64,000 nt of DNA from Pelagibacterium luteolum (GCF_900100665.1 NZ_FNCS01000012.1:24225-88224); one strand, 5' to 3'; shown: positions 1-9,878, counted from the stretch's first letter. Notes: generated by a model from the sequence alone, not told the origin. Program-made: numbers and translations.

Positions 1-174
1 CGCGGCACCGAACACCGTAGCCAAGAGGCTCAGCCCGCCGATGACCGAGGCGATGGCCCCAAAAACGCCAAGCGCAATGAGCGCGCGCGCGCGCAGGGAA
101 GGGCCTCTCTCTGGGGCGGGTTGATTATCGCTGTCGTCCATATGGGCGATATACCGATGCAGCTCTGGCGTCAT
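1..174 (-). CDS. Partial N-terminus of a membrane-anchored protein
   Basis: A reading frame on the minus strand runs off the left edge. It can start at ATG 174 (MTPELHRYIAHMDD...) or ATG 141 (MDDSDNQ...); neither has a clear ribosome binding site. After a short polar, Pro/Arg-containing stretch it enters a hydrophobic segment (ALIALGVFGAIASVIGGLSL), so it looks like a cytoplasmic tail followed by a transmembrane helix or signal anchor. It lies just downstream of, and in the same direction as, the glycosyltransferase gene, so it may belong to the same surface-polysaccharide operon. Function cannot be assigned from about 50 residues. Confidence 0.45.
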   Translation of the reverse strand, partial: MTPELHRYIAHMDDSDNQPAPERGPSLRARALIALGVFGAIASVIGGLSLLATVFGAA

Positions 175-269
175 GATTGGTTCGCGACCGTGCTGCAACA
201 CGAGCCTGCTCGCAACCGATATAATGTTTCGTCTCGCCTGCCATCGCCAATCAGACGCTGTGCTTGGGA

Positions 270-2159
270 TCAGTCAGCATACTCTCCGTCGATGGCGATC
301 CTTGCGGGCAGAGGCTTTAGCGGAATGCCATCGGTTAGGAGACCATCGGGGAAGCCCTTGTGGTTGGTTTTGGCCCAATGGTGCGGTCGAACCAGCAGGT
401 CTCGCATGGCTATGGTCAGCGCCAATGCGGCGAGCAGCCAATAAATCGGCAGGCCGACGACAGCCATCACAGATCCTCGGCGCCGTAGCCTTTCAAGGCC
501 GACCACGCTGATGGCGGCGGCGCCACCATAGCCAACGAGCAAAGATGCCAGCCCCGCGAAGACCCAAGGCGAGGGCATGCCCTGTGTGAGGGCGCCGATG
601 AGAACGAGCACGAGTGTCGTGGTGAGGAAAATAGCGTGCATCGCCGTCGAGAGCACCATGCCGCCGACGAAGATGTAGAACGCGAAAACGCCCTTCCACC
701 CCAGATCGCGCGCAAGGCTGAGCGGATGTGCGGAATGGACGATGAGGGTTTGCATCCAGCCTTTCATCCACCGGCTGCGCTGCCGCACCCATTCGGACAC
801 GGTTTCCGGCGCTTCCTCCCAGGTGATCGATGCAACGTTTTCGACCTTGAGACCGAGACGTGCCATGCGGATCCCGAGGTCGGCATCTTCGGTGACATTG
901 AAGGCATCCCACGCTCCGATCTGGCACAGGGTTTCGGTGCGGAAATGGTTCGACGTGCCACCAAGCGGCATGGGAAGTCGAGCGCGCGAGATGGCCGGGA
1001 GAAGCACTCCGAAATGTCCGGCATATTCCGCGGCGAACATGCGGGCGACGAACCCTCTCGACGAAGGCGCGATCACGAGTTCGGCCTGCAGGCATTCGAG
1101 CTCTGAATCCTCGGCAAAGAGCGAGGCCGCACGACGCAACTGCGACGGTTCCGGCACGTCCTCGGCGTCATAGACAACGACATGGACACCGCGCGCCATC
1201 GGCAGCGCATAGTTCAGGGCCTTTGGCTTTGTAAACGGTGGCCCCTTTGGCACCACAATGAGCGAGAAGCGCTGATCGTGCAGCTGACCCTGGACTTCGG
1301 CGATGGTCTCGGGGCTGGCACTTTCGACAACGAAGATGATGTCGAGCTTTTCGGCAGGATAGTCCAGTCGCCGCATCGCAACGGCAATCTGGGACACCAT
1401 ATGGGCCTCATCTCGCAAGGGAATGAGGATGGTGTAGATGGGCAGATCCGGATCGCCCAGTTCAATTTTCGGCTTCAGCCGGGCATCTGGCCGATAGCCT
1501 CCCGCGGCCCAGAACCGGAAAAATGATGGGACTGTCAGTATAAGGCTCAAGAAGCCGAGCACTACGGGCTGGACGATCGGGATGGCGAGCGACGATGCCA
1601 AAAGGATGGTCGCGATCGCCAGAACGACGCCGAACCGGATGCGGAACGAGAGATCGAGATGAGCGCTTCCCGAGGGGAAACGACGCGCCAGACGCTGCAG
1701 AGCCGAGGTATAGAACAAGTGCTCATTGGCCTCCACCAAGCCCGTTCGCATGGTCGAGGGCGAGACGATGCAGAGCCGTTCCGCAAGGGCTGGGTCCTCT
1801 TGCACGCGCTGGCGCAGCGAGGCCAGTTGCTCGAGAGTGGGCGACACAAAGACCACCTCTGTACCGCCTAGACGGCCCCGCATGCTGCGAACGGTCCCGA
1901 GTGTATCGAGGTCCGCATCATCGCTAAGTGGCCGGATACTGCCCGCGATATGATCGCTATAGTGCGATCCGAGCATGGCCGCCGCACGGCGATATGGGTG
2001 CTCCGGATCGTCCGAAAAACTCTGATTCAACGTTTGGAGGGCGCAGGTTCGCAGATAGGCCGATCGGTCGAGCACCGCCAGAGCGGTGGCGTCGGACGCA
2101 TTGGGCCCGAGCAGCGCCTTGACGAGCCCCATCGTGTCAGGCGGCCAGCAACCGATCAT
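270..2159 (-). CDS. Membrane-embedded family 2 glycosyltransferase (cellulose-synthase-like)
   Basis: Predicted processive inner-membrane glycosyltransferase, 629 aa. Residues 1-170 are a cytosolic N-terminal region; two helices follow at about 175-215; the GT-A domain spans about 235-470. Visible motifs are DAED (331-334, metal/nucleotide-sugar binding), TED (423-425, candidate catalytic base) and QRSRW (460-464), the QxxRW signature of synthases that make beta-linked polymers. A cluster of C-terminal helices (about 495-600) completes the membrane channel part. The start ATG is preceded by GAGGG at five-base spacing. Donor sugar and product are unknown, and no PilZ domain or partner subunit is visible in the window. 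Confidence 0.85.
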   Translation of the reverse strand: MIGCWPPDTMGLVKALLGPNASDATALAVLDRSAYLRTCALQTLNQSFSDDPEHPYRRAAAMLGSHYSDHIAGSIRPLSDDADLDTLGTVRSMRGRLGGTEVVFVSPTLEQLASLRQRVQEDPALAERLCIVSPSTMRTGLVEANEHLFYTSALQRLARRFPSGSAHLDLSFRIRFGVVLAIATILLASSLAIPIVQPVVLGFLSLILTVPSFFRFWAAGGYRPDARLKPKIELGDPDLPIYTILIPLRDEAHMVSQIAVAMRRLDYPAEKLDIIFVVESASPETIAEVQGQLHDQRFSLIVVPKGPPFTKPKALNYALPMARGVHVVVYDAEDVPEPSQLRRAASLFAEDSELECLQAELVIAPSSRGFVARMFAAEYAGHFGVLLPAISRARLPMPLGGTSNHFRTETLCQIGAWDAFNVTEDADLGIRMARLGLKVENVASITWEEAPETVSEWVRQRSRWMKGWMQTLIVHSAHPLSLARDLGWKGVFAFYIFVGGMVLSTAMHAIFLTTTLVLVLIGALTQGMPSPWVFAGLASLLVGYGGAAAISVVGLERLRRRGSVMAVVGLPIYWLLAALALTIAMRDLLVRPHHWAKTNHKGFPDGLLTDGIPLKPLPARIAIDGEYAD

Positions 2160-2227
2160 TTGCCCTCACTTTGCCTTGCCGACCCTATCAATTGCATGGC
2201 GGATAAGCCATAAGCAACCACGACCCG

Positions 2228-3070
2228 ATGATCCCCTCTTGGACGTTAATTTTGTTTCGCAGCCTGGCCGTTACTGTTTTCGTTTCGATGCTTGCGTTGG
2301 TGAGTTGGCCGGCGCTCAGCCAGTCGCTACCGGTCCATGTCGATCCCGACGCGCGTGACGATCTGTTCAGCGCCGGTGAAATTCCGGCCCTCCGCTTCCT
2401 GACAACCGATGATTTTCCGCCGTTCAATTACACCGATGCGGGCGGAAGGCTTGTGGGCTTTCACGTCGATCTCGCCAACGCCATCTGCGTGCGTCTGAGT
2501 GCCCGTTGCACGATACAGGCCTGGCCGTGGGATCGCGTGCAGGACGCATTGGCCGACAATCAGGGCGATGCTCTGCTGGCAGGGCTGGATATCAATGAGA
2601 CCTCGGCGGCGCGGTTCGACTTTTCGCGGATCTATATGCAACTGCCAGCGCGCTTTGTGGTTCGGCGCGCTGACGCAGCCGGCTTCGATGCCAGCGCCGT
2701 CGCGGGTTCGATTGCCGTTGCGGCCAATACACCGCATGCCGAACTCGCAGCGACGGCCTATCCGTCCGCTGAGATTGTCGATTTCCCAAGCGAGTTCGCC
2801 GCCCTCGAGGCGCTATCTGCAGGAGAGGTGGACCTTGTTTTTGCCGACGCCGCGCGGGCTTCGTTCTGGCTCAACGAGAACCCGGACTGTTGCAGCTTTG
2901 CGGGCGAAGCTTATTTCCGCCCGGACATCTTCGGGGACGGGCTGGCCGTGGCTGTCCCGGCGGGACTGGATAATGTGCGCGTAGCGATCAATTGGGCGCT
3001 CGTTCGGCTTCAGCGCGAGGGTCGGCTCGACGAGCTATATCTTCGCTGGTTTCCGGTCAGCTTTTACTGA
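2228..3070 (+). CDS. Periplasmic amino-acid-type solute-binding protein (SBP_bac_3 family)
   Basis: 280 aa with an N-terminal signal peptide (hydrophobic residues 5-30, cleavage probably after WPALSQ). The mature part has the layout of family 3 extracellular binding proteins: LRFLTTDDFPPFNYTDAGG near the start, GFHVDLANAIC in the first lobe, and the later ALEALSAGEVDLVFADA stretch. Such proteins deliver amino acids or similar small ligands to ABC permeases or act as sensor domains. No permease or ATPase gene lies next to it, so it is an orphan here. Its stop overlaps the convergent terB-like gene by seven bases. Confidence 0.8.
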   Translation: MIPSWTLILFRSLAVTVFVSMLALVSWPALSQSLPVHVDPDARDDLFSAGEIPALRFLTTDDFPPFNYTDAGGRLVGFHVDLANAICVRLSARCTIQAWPWDRVQDALADNQGDALLAGLDINETSAARFDFSRIYMQLPARFVVRRADAAGFDASAVAGSIAVAANTPHAELAATAYPSAEIVDFPSEFAALEALSAGEVDLVFADAARASFWLNENPDCCSFAGEAYFRPDIFGDGLAVAVPAGLDNVRVAINWALVRLQREGRLDELYLRWFPVSFY

Positions 3071-3480
3071 CCGGACTTGAGGCGCCGGTGGCGGATGCGG
3101 GCCGAGGTTTCGATGGCGGCAGTCGTCAGGCGGTCGATCGAAAACGCATCGCGGATCATTTCCAGCATGCGCAATTCTTCCTGATTGAGGGTCAGATCTA
3201 CGGTCGCGATCTCGACGGCCAAGGCGTAAGCGGTTTCTTGCAGCCGTGGTTCGAGTGTGTCGGCGATCTGGCCCAAAAGAGCATCGAGGCCGGCCTTGTT
3301 GACGGTTTCAACGCAGGCGCTGGCGACCTCGGGCAGGCGTGATATGGCAAAGCTTTCGAACATCGGCCAACGGCTGATCAAGGCGGCGAACCGGTCCATC
3401 TCGTGGTCGGTGACGTCCTTGTCCGAGACGGCCGCCATTACCATGATGTGGACGAGGGCATCGGTTACTGAAAGCTGCAT
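3064..3480 (-). CDS. TerB-family protein (tellurite-resistance-like fold)
   Basis: 138 aa, all-helical, with the pattern of the TerB family. It opens with a helix containing VTDALVHIMVMAAVSDKDVTDHE, where acidic residues after AAVSD form the metal-binding-like motif, and a second acidic repeat appears at IATVDLTLNQEE. Members are cytosolic and often linked to envelope stress or tellurite response; the biochemical role is not settled for the family. It is convergent with the solute-binding protein gene, and the two 3' ends overlap. Upstream is the lysK leader. Confidence 0.7.
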   Translation of the reverse strand: MQLSVTDALVHIMVMAAVSDKDVTDHEMDRFAALISRWPMFESFAISRLPEVASACVETVNKAGLDALLGQIADTLEPRLQETAYALAVEIATVDLTLNQEELRMLEMIRDAFSIDRLTTAAIETSARIRHRRLKSGQ

Positions 3481-3635
3481 GACGTCACCAAACGAAACGG
3501 TCGAACTGCGCGGAATCTAGAAACACGCGATACCAAGCGCAAGTGCTTGGTTGACCGCCATTGACGTTTGTTTGGTGATGGTGCAACACCGGGCCGAATT
3601 CCCAAGCTTTGGCCTAGAAAAAGGACGGACGATCC

Positions 3636-5282
3636 GTGTCCTCAACTCTTCTTCCCCTCGACCCCGCCGCCATCGAAGCTGCGACAAACGCTCGCGCCTG
3701 GCCGTTCGAGGAGGCGAGAAAAGTCGTTCAACGGGCTGAAAAGCTTGGCAAGAGCGAGGTGATTTTCGAGACCGGTTACGGTCCGTCGGGCAAGCCCCAT
3801 ATCGGAACCTTCGGCGAGGTGATGCGCACCACGATGGTGCGGACCGCCTTCCGCCTGCTCACTGGCGATGCCATCAAGACGCGTCTCATCTGCTTTTCCG
3901 ACGACATGGACGGGATGCGCAAAATTCCCGACAACGTGCCTTCCAAGGAGGCGCTTGAGCCGTTTCTGCAGATGCCGCTGACGGCGGTGCCCGATCCCTG
4001 GACCAATGAGTTCAAAAGCTTTGGCGATCACAACAACGCCATGCTGCGCCGGTTCCTCGACACCTTCGGGTTCGACTACGAGTTCGCCAGCGCGACCGAA
4101 TACTACAAATCCGGCAAGTTCGACGCCATGCTGCTGCGTACGCTCGAGCGCTATGACGACATCATGGGCGTCATGCTGCCCATCCTCGGCGCCGAGCGTC
4201 AGGCGACCTATTCGCCAATCCTTCCAATTTCCCCGATCTCCGGCCGGGTGCTTTATGTTCCGATGAAGGAAATCAATGCCAAGGACGGCACTGTGACCTT
4301 TGCGGACGAGGATGGGCGCGACGTGACGCTGCCTGTCACCGGCGGCAATGTGAAGCTGCAATGGAAGCCCGATTTCGGCATGCGCTGGGCGGCGCTGGGC
4401 GTGGACTTCGAGATGTTCGGGAAGGATCACCAGACCAACCAGATCGTCTATGACAAGATCTGCGCCATTCTGGGCGGCACGCCGCCGGAACACTACGTTT
4501 ATGAGCTCTTCCTCGATGAAGAGGGGCAAAAGATATCCAAGTCCAAGGGCAATGGGATCACCATCGATGAGTGGCTGACCTACGCGTCGGCGGAAAGCCT
4601 TTCGCTTTTCATGTTCCAAAAGCCCCGGACGGCCAAGAGGCTCTATTTCGACGTCATTCCCAAGGCTGTGGACGAGTATTTCACCTTCGCCGCGAAAGCC
4701 CAGGATGAGGATGCAAGCCAGCTTTTGGAGAACCCCACCTTCCACATCCACTCGGGAAGACCCCCGGCTCAGGACATGCCGGTAAGTTTTGCGCTGCTGC
4801 TCAATCTGGCGACGGCGTCCAATCCCGAGAGCCGTGAAGTCATGTGGGGATACATTTCGGCCTACGCCCCCGGTGTTACCCCGCAGACCCATCCGCATCT
4901 CGATGCGCTGGTGGGTTATGCCATGCGCTATTTCCACGATTTCGTGCAGAAGACCTATCGCGCCCCCGACGATGTCGAGCGCAAGGCACTCGAAGATCTG
5001 TCCGCATCGTTTGCCACGCTGCCGGCGGATGCCGATGGCGCCGCAATCCAGGATGCCGCGCTTGACGTCGCGCGCGAGATCGAGCGGTATCAGGATCACA
5101 AGCGCACGGGACCAAATGGCGGCCCGGGTGTTTCGGGCGCATTCTTCCAGATGCTCTATCAGGTGCTGATCGGGCAGGAACGCGGCCCGCGCTTTGGTTC
5201 GTTTGCAGCGCTTTACGGGATCGAGAACACCCGTAACTTGATCGCGCGGGCTCTGAACGGCGAACTCGCTTCGCAAGGGTAA
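3636..5282 (+). CDS. lysK: Lysyl-tRNA synthetase, class I
   Basis: Charges tRNA-Lys with lysine in the cytosol. At 548 aa it carries the class I signatures: the HIGH-type motif in [15 protein letters not shown] (residues about 50-65) and the KMSKS-type motif KISKSKGNG (about 302-310). Class I LysRS is typical of alphaproteobacteria and archaea and unrelated to the class II LysS of most bacteria. Translation probably starts at GTG 3636, since an AAGGAC sequence lies about ten bases upstream; no in-frame ATG nearby fits better. A small gene follows after five bases and may be co-transcribed. Confidence 0.95.
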   Translation: MSSTLLPLDPAAIEAATNARAWPFEEARKVVQRAEKLGKSEVIFETGYGPSGKPHIGTFGEVMRTTMVRTAFRLLTGDAIKTRLICFSDDMDGMRKIPDNVPSKEALEPFLQMPLTAVPDPWTNEFKSFGDHNNAMLRRFLDTFGFDYEFASATEYYKSGKFDAMLLRTLERYDDIMGVMLPILGAERQATYSPILPISPISGRVLYVPMKEINAKDGTVTFADEDGRDVTLPVTGGNVKLQWKPDFGMRWAALGVDFEMFGKDHQTNQIVYDKICAILGGTPPEHYVYELFLDEEGQKISKSKGNGITIDEWLTYASAESLSLFMFQKPRTAKRLYFDVIPKAVDEYFTFAAKAQDEDASQLLENPTFHIHSGRPPAQDMPVSFALLLNLATASNPESREVMWGYISAYAPGVTPQTHPHLDALVGYAMRYFHDFVQKTYRAPDDVERKALEDLSASFATLPADADGAAIQDAALDVAREIERYQDHKRTGPNGGPGVSGAFFQMLYQVLIGQERGPRFGSFAALYGIENTRNLIARALNGELASQG

Positions 5283-5287
5283 GTGCG

Positions 5288-5491
5288 ATGGGCGTCACCC
5301 CCGAACTCGCTGAGCTTGAGGCAACAATCCTGAGAATGGAGGCTCGGTTCGATGCAGAACCGAGCGCGGCAGCACTTATGGCTTACTATCGTCAACTGAG
5401 CCTTCGATTTGCAGATGATCTCACCGATCCCCGCGACATCGCGCTAAGCCGTGCTGCGGCCCTGATGATGGTCAAAGCCCAACAAGGCTGA
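5288..5491 (+). CDS. Small conserved-looking hypothetical protein downstream of lysK
   Basis: 67 aa, predicted helical and acidic, soluble, without signal peptide or membrane segment. The ATG is five bases after the lysK stop and preceded by AAGGG, which suggests translational coupling. Content is rich in Ala, Leu, Glu and Arg (ELAELEATILRMEARFDAE). No family was recognised. The gene ends five bases before the convergent S24 regulator, so it fills the space exactly between two real genes, which favours a true coding region. Confidence 0.5.
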   Translation: MGVTPELAELEATILRMEARFDAEPSAAALMAYYRQLSLRFADDLTDPRDIALSRAAALMMVKAQQG

Positions 5492-5495
5492 TCGA

Positions 5496-6146
5496 TTACT
5501 GACTGGCCCAGAGGATGCGCGCGATCCAGTCGATGTCTTCGGGCTTGAAGATTCGCGGTTCGTGCTCGGGGTTGATCGAGTGCAACTCGATCTGCTTTTC
5601 GGTGCGGCGGTAGAGAATCTTTGCCATGACCTCGCCTTCGCGCGTCCGGGCCACCACGCGATCGCCGCGCCGCAATTGCTCGGTGGGCGAGACAATGATG
5701 TAGTCGCCGTCGCGATAGAGCGGCTGCATGGAATCGCCAGTGACTTCGAGGGCATAGGCGGTGCCATCGCCAAGCCCGGGAAATTTGACCTCGTCCCAGC
5801 CTTGCCCTGCCGGAAATCCTGCAGCGTCGAAATACCCGCCCGAGCCGGCTTGCGCAAAACCCAGCAGGGGCACGGTCATGCCGGGAGTTAATGCGGTTGA
5901 ATGCTGCGAATAGGGGATTGCAGCCGACATCAACGTGTCGAAATTTTCCGAAGTGGCCTCAAGAACCTTGGCGATCGACTCCGTCGAAGGCCAACGCTCG
6001 CGGCCGTCCTTGCTGATCCGCTTGGAGGGATTGAACGCCGTTGCATCCAGGCCCGCCAGCTTGGCAAGCCCGGAGGTCGACAGCCCGTGCCGTTCCGCAA
6101 GGGCGTCGAGGGCCTGCCATATGGCGCGATGAGACAGCATGAGCAC
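5496..6146 (-). CDS. HTH regulator with S24 (LexA-like) peptidase domain
   Basis: 216 aa. An N-terminal XRE-like helix-turn-helix (about 8-65, with LSTSGLAKLAGLDATAFN as recognition unit) is joined to a C-terminal S24 fold (about 92-205). The catalytic pair is in place: Ser139 in VTGDSMQPLYRDGD and Lys176 in EGEVMAKIL. Repressors of this class either self-cleave upon RecA activation (LexA/CI) or keep the fold only for dimerisation. The Ala-Gly cleavage dipeptide may be at FAQAGSGG (about 97-104). It is a single gene; the intergenic region before it also serves the DUF952-pyrD unit. Confidence 0.85.
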   Translation of the reverse strand: MLMLSHRAIWQALDALAERHGLSTSGLAKLAGLDATAFNPSKRISKDGRERWPSTESIAKVLEATSENFDTLMSAAIPYSQHSTALTPGMTVPLLGFAQAGSGGYFDAAGFPAGQGWDEVKFPGLGDGTAYALEVTGDSMQPLYRDGDYIIVSPTEQLRRGDRVVARTREGEVMAKILYRRTEKQIELHSINPEHEPRIFKPEDIDWIARILWASQ

Positions 6147-6277
6147 TGGCCAGAAAAAGGAATGAAGTCTTTAAATTGGAAACTAGTCCTATTCCGCCGT
6201 TAGTCTTTTGTAAAGCCATTTTGCGCCTTGGCAGGGGCGACAGGGGCGTTTAGACCGGCAGCGAGCAAGGAGTGAAG

Positions 6278-6622
6278 ATGGCCGAACCGATCTATAAAAT
6301 CGCAACGCAATCGGACTGGAGCGCCGCGCGCGCTGCTGGAGAACTTCACGGCACGCCGGTCGATCTCGCAGATGGATACATCCACTTTTCCACAGCGGCG
6401 CAATTGGCTGAAACGCTCAACAAGCACTACGCGGGGCAGTCCGGCCTTGTGCTAGTAACCATCGATCCAGATCGGCTGCCGGTGCCCCTGCAATGGGAGC
6501 CATCGCGCGGCGGGCAACTCTTTCCTCATCTCTATGCCGCCTTGCCACTCGAAGCCGTCATTGCAGAGCGCGAGCTGCACGCAGGGGCTGATGGCAAATT
6601 CGATCTGCCGGAGATCGCGTGA
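6278..6622 (+). CDS. DUF952 family protein
   Basis: 114 aa cytosolic protein with the DUF952 signature: an opening IYKIATQSDW, then DLADGYIHFSTAAQLAETLNKHY, a PLQWEPSRGGQLFPHLYA stretch, and a Leu/Ala-rich end. The biochemical activity of the family is not established; the fold resembles ADP-ribosyltransferase-like domains. Start chosen at ATG 6278 because AAGGAG ends six bases before it; the GTG at 6272 would overlap that site. Its stop overlaps the start of pyrD in a TGATG arrangement, so the two are translationally coupled. Confidence 0.8.
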   Translation: MAEPIYKIATQSDWSAARAAGELHGTPVDLADGYIHFSTAAQLAETLNKHYAGQSGLVLVTIDPDRLPVPLQWEPSRGGQLFPHLYAALPLEAVIAERELHAGADGKFDLPEIA

Positions 6623-7722
6623 TGGCCATTGGCGACCTGTTCCGCAATGCCGGTCTTCAGAAATTCGCCCGCGACTCGCTGCTCAAGATGGAAGCCGAGA
6701 CGGCGCATCGCGCGACGATCAACGCGCTGAAGCTTGGACTGGCGCCGAGCGGAAGCCCGTCCCCTTCCAGTCTGGTAACCAGCTTTCTGGGTCTGAACTT
6801 GCCCAACCCGATCGGCATGGCCGCCGGGTTCGACAAGAACGCCGAGGTCTTCGCGCCCTTGGCCAAGGTCGGCTTCGGCTTTGTCGAAATCGGGACCGTG
6901 ACGCCGCGCCCGCAGGAGGGCAATCCGACGCCGCGTGTGTTCCGCATCCCTGAGGAAATGGGGGTCATCAATCGGTTGGGATTCAACAATGAGGGGCACG
7001 CCGCAGCGTTTGACCGTCTCCGAAATCGGACGCCGGGTCAGATCGTTGGCGTCAACATCGGGGCCAACAAGGATACCGAAGATTTCGTCGCCGACTATGT
7101 CTTGGGCATCAACACCTTTTCGCCGCTCGCCGATTATCTGACGGTCAACATCTCTTCACCCAATACGCCCGGTTTGCGCAATCTGCAGGCCGATGAAGCG
7201 TTGAGGCGCCTTCTTGGCGCCGTGCTCGAGGCACGCGCAACCCAGCCGCGCCAGACGCCAGTCCTTCTAAAGATCGCGCCCGATCTCGACATCGCGCAGA
7301 TGGACACGATTGCCGCGGTGGTGTTGGCCAGCGGGATCGATGGCGTGATCGTGTCCAACACCACGATTTCGCGCGACGCCGTAGAGGGGCGGACCAATGC
7401 CAGCGAGGCGGGTGGGCTATCCGGGAAACCACTTTTTGCGCTCTCCACCCAGCGCTTGGCGCAAATGCGTCAGAGGCTTGGCCCGGACTTTCCCATCGTC
7501 GGCGTGGGTGGCATCCATTCGGCCAAAAGTGCCGTCGCCAAATTCGAGGCGGGCGCCAATGTCATCCAGCTCTATTCGGCGCTGGTCTATGGCGGGCTCA
7601 AGATGGTCGATGAGATCACGACCGGCTTGGCCCACGCGCTATCGGAACGTGGGCTTGCGTCAATTTCCCAACTGACCAACGCAGCGGCGGACGATTGGGC
7701 TGAAGGGCGCGGGCAGATCTAG
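6622..7722 (+). CDS. pyrD: Dihydroorotate dehydrogenase (quinone), class 2
   Basis: Oxidises dihydroorotate to orotate in pyrimidine synthesis, passing electrons to membrane quinone. 366 aa, the usual class 2 length, including the N-terminal helical membrane-binding extension. FMN and substrate motifs are visible: NPIGMAAGFDKNAE, VEIGTVTPRPQEGNPTPR, NRLGFNNEG, VNISSPNTPGLR with the class 2 serine region, and the C-terminal IVGVGGIHSAKSAVAKFEAGA phosphate-binding loop. ATG 6622 overlaps the DUF952 stop. The 3' end overlaps that of the convergent MATE gene by four bases. Confidence 0.96.
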   Translation: MAIGDLFRNAGLQKFARDSLLKMEAETAHRATINALKLGLAPSGSPSPSSLVTSFLGLNLPNPIGMAAGFDKNAEVFAPLAKVGFGFVEIGTVTPRPQEGNPTPRVFRIPEEMGVINRLGFNNEGHAAAFDRLRNRTPGQIVGVNIGANKDTEDFVADYVLGINTFSPLADYLTVNISSPNTPGLRNLQADEALRRLLGAVLEARATQPRQTPVLLKIAPDLDIAQMDTIAAVVLASGIDGVIVSNTTISRDAVEGRTNASEAGGLSGKPLFALSTQRLAQMRQRLGPDFPIVGVGGIHSAKSAVAKFEAGANVIQLYSALVYGGLKMVDEITTGLAHALSERGLASISQLTNAAADDWAEGRGQI

Positions 7723-9053
7723 GCGAAGATGGCGGATTTTCGCCGCTCAATGGCGATGGCGTAGATGCCGGCGCGGACCAGCAGCAGCACGTGAAGCGCG
7801 ATCCAGAGGCCCCATAGTCCGAGGACGGGCTGAAGCAGCATGGCCACGGCCAGATACACCACCAGCGATGCGATCATGCCATTGCGCATGGTGACGTTCA
7901 GCGTCGCACCAATCATGATGCCGTCATAGACGAAGGCCGGCATGCCGGTGAGCGGCGTCAGCGCCGCCATGACCAGATAGAGCCGCGCCATTTCGCGCAC
8001 CTCCGGGTTGGTGGTCATTAGATCGATGGCCATCCATCCGCCGAAATAGAGCATCGCGCTCAACGCGGCGGCGATCACCAACCCCCAGCCCAGCGAGAGC
8101 TTGGTCGCCCGCTCGAAGGCCGGTCGCCACCGCGCACCGACGGCCTTGCCGCACAATTGTTCGACCGCCGTTGCGATGCCATCGAGAAAGAACGCTGCGA
8201 CTGAAAAAAGCTGAAGGAGGATGGCGTTGGAGGCCAGTTCGATCTCGCCGGTTCTGGCGCCTTGCGCCGCGAAATAGGCAAATGCGCCCATGAGCGCAGC
8301 CGAGCGGATGATCAGGTCGCGGCTGATGCCGAGCATGCGGCGGATCGCCGTCACGTCGAGAAGCGCCGGCAGGCTGGTGTTGGAAAGGATCGGCGCGAGG
8401 CCCCCGTAATAGCGTACCGCAATCGCTAGCCCGACAATCGCCGCCACCGCCTGCCCGATAACTGTGGCCCAGGCAACGCCCGGCACGCCCCAGCCGAGGC
8501 CATGCACGAACCAGATGCTCAAAACGATGTTGATCAGGTTGATGAGGATCTGCAGCCACATGCCGGTGCGCGCATCCGCCCGGCCATAGAACCAGCCCAG
8601 CAGCACGTAGTTGACCAGAACGAACGGCACCGACCACATGCGCACGCCCATATAGTCGGCAAAGGCCTGCGCCGAATTGGGCGGCGGCGCGAGCGCGGCG
8701 GCAAAACCGAGAGTTATGGGATAAGACAGCGCCAGAAGAACGAGACCCAAAACGATGGCGATCACCATCGCCCGGGCCATGTGCAACAGCCCGTCGAGCG
8801 GATCGCGCGCACCGACAGATTGCGCCGTCAGCCCAGCCGTACCGAATCTGAGAAAAAAGGCGAGGGCGAAGATGACACTGAACGCGGTCGCGCCCAGCGA
8901 TAGTCCGCCCAAGAGCCCGGCATCGCCCAATTGGCCGATGACCGCCGTGTCGATGATGCCTGCAACCGGCTCGGTGATAAAGGCGATCGACGCTGGAATG
9001 GCGATCGCCCAGATATCGCGGTGGCGAACCGTAAAGGGATGAACATCGGTCAT
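7719..9053 (-). CDS. MATE-family efflux transporter (DinF-like)
   Basis: 444 aa polytopic inner-membrane protein with about twelve hydrophobic segments in two related halves. The N-terminal IAIPASIAFITEPVAGIIDTAVIGQLGDAG, with Pro, Glu and Asp residues inside helix 1, is characteristic of the DinF branch of multidrug and toxin extrusion pumps, which use a proton or sodium gradient. Substrate cannot be told from sequence. It is transcribed alone, converging on pyrD and separated by about 57 bases from the upstream SDR gene, which reads the same way. Confidence 0.88.
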   Translation of the reverse strand: MTDVHPFTVRHRDIWAIAIPASIAFITEPVAGIIDTAVIGQLGDAGLLGGLSLGATAFSVIFALAFFLRFGTAGLTAQSVGARDPLDGLLHMARAMVIAIVLGLVLLALSYPITLGFAAALAPPPNSAQAFADYMGVRMWSVPFVLVNYVLLGWFYGRADARTGMWLQILINLINIVLSIWFVHGLGWGVPGVAWATVIGQAVAAIVGLAIAVRYYGGLAPILSNTSLPALLDVTAIRRMLGISRDLIIRSAALMGAFAYFAAQGARTGEIELASNAILLQLFSVAAFFLDGIATAVEQLCGKAVGARWRPAFERATKLSLGWGLVIAAALSAMLYFGGWMAIDLMTTNPEVREMARLYLVMAALTPLTGMPAFVYDGIMIGATLNVTMRNGMIASLVVYLAVAMLLQPVLGLWGLWIALHVLLLVRAGIYAIAIERRKSAIFA

Positions 9054-9110
9054 GGATGGAAGCCGGAGGTGACGTGGATCGCGACGCTATCCGATTCCGG
9101 AAGCAGTTAC

Positions 9111-9878
9111 CTAGCTCGGCAGCTGATCTTTCTTGAGGATCACCGGGCGAGTCGGGACCTGGCACACGGGCATGATCTCGATGGAATTGACGTTGACGTG
9201 CGCGGGCAGATTGGCGATCCACCAGACGGTGTTGGCAATGTCTTCTGGCAAGAGCGGTTCGTTGTCGGCGTACATCTTTTCATTGGCTTCGAAATCGCCA
9301 CCCGTGCGAACGGCGGTGAATTCGGATTTGGAGTGCCCTGGCTCGACCGATGTTACCCGGATGCCCGTGCCCATCGTGTCGGTGCGCAAATTCATCGAGA
9401 ACTGGTGCACGAAGGCCTTTGTCGCGCCATACACATTGCCGCCCGTATAGGCGAACCGGCCGGCGATCGAGCCGACATTGATGATCGATGACCCGCGTCC
9501 GACCTGCTTGACCAGCGGCAGCACTTCGAGCGTCGTATGCAGCATGCCCATGATGTTGGTGTCGATCATGGTCTGCCACTGATCGGTATCGATATCGGGG
9601 ATTGCGCCGGTGCCGAGCGCGAGCCCGCCATTGTTGAAAAGGCAGGTGATGGGCTTGAAGTTTTCCGGGATCGCCGCGACGGCACGTTTGATCGACGCCT
9701 TGTCGGTCAGATCCATTTCGATGCCGTGGACGATTTCGGGAAACTCGGCCTCGAGTTCCACGAGCCGTTCGCGCCGACGTCCAGTCGCGATCACTTTCCA
9801 GCCGTTGCGAGCAAACTGCCGTGCGGTGGCGGCGCCAAAACCTGACGTGGCGCCCGTGATGAAGATGACCGGAGACAT
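9111..9878 (-). CDS. Short-chain dehydrogenase/reductase (YdfG-like)
   Basis: 255 aa NAD(P)-dependent oxidoreductase of the classical SDR type. The cofactor loop is TGATSGFGAATARQF near the N-terminus, followed by ATGRRRERL, NNGG in place of NNAG, and the catalytic set Ser (NVGSIAG), Tyr and Lys (YGATKAFV). The family acts on 3-hydroxy acids or other small alcohols. ATG 9878 was preferred because AAGGG precedes it at about eight bases; ATG 9884 would sit on top of that site, and the longer frame adds an unconserved basic stretch. Confidence 0.85.
   Translation of the reverse strand: MSPVIFITGATSGFGAATARQFARNGWKVIATGRRRERLVELEAEFPEIVHGIEMDLTDKASIKRAVAAIPENFKPITCLFNNGGLALGTGAIPDIDTDQWQTMIDTNIMGMLHTTLEVLPLVKQVGRGSSIINVGSIAGRFAYTGGNVYGATKAFVHQFSMNLRTDTMGTGIRVTSVEPGHSKSEFTAVRTGGDFEANEKMYADNEPLLPEDIANTVWWIANLPAHVNVNSIEIMPVCQVPTRPVILKKDQLPS

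Noticed and set aside
3642..5276. 544-codon open frame antisense to lysK
   Set aside because: It mirrors lysK codon by codon in high-GC DNA, has no family content, and lysK has all its motifs.
7924..9222. 432-codon frame overlapping the MATE gene in another phase
   Set aside because: Arg/His-rich composition and no hydrophobic segments; the MATE frame is clearly the real one.
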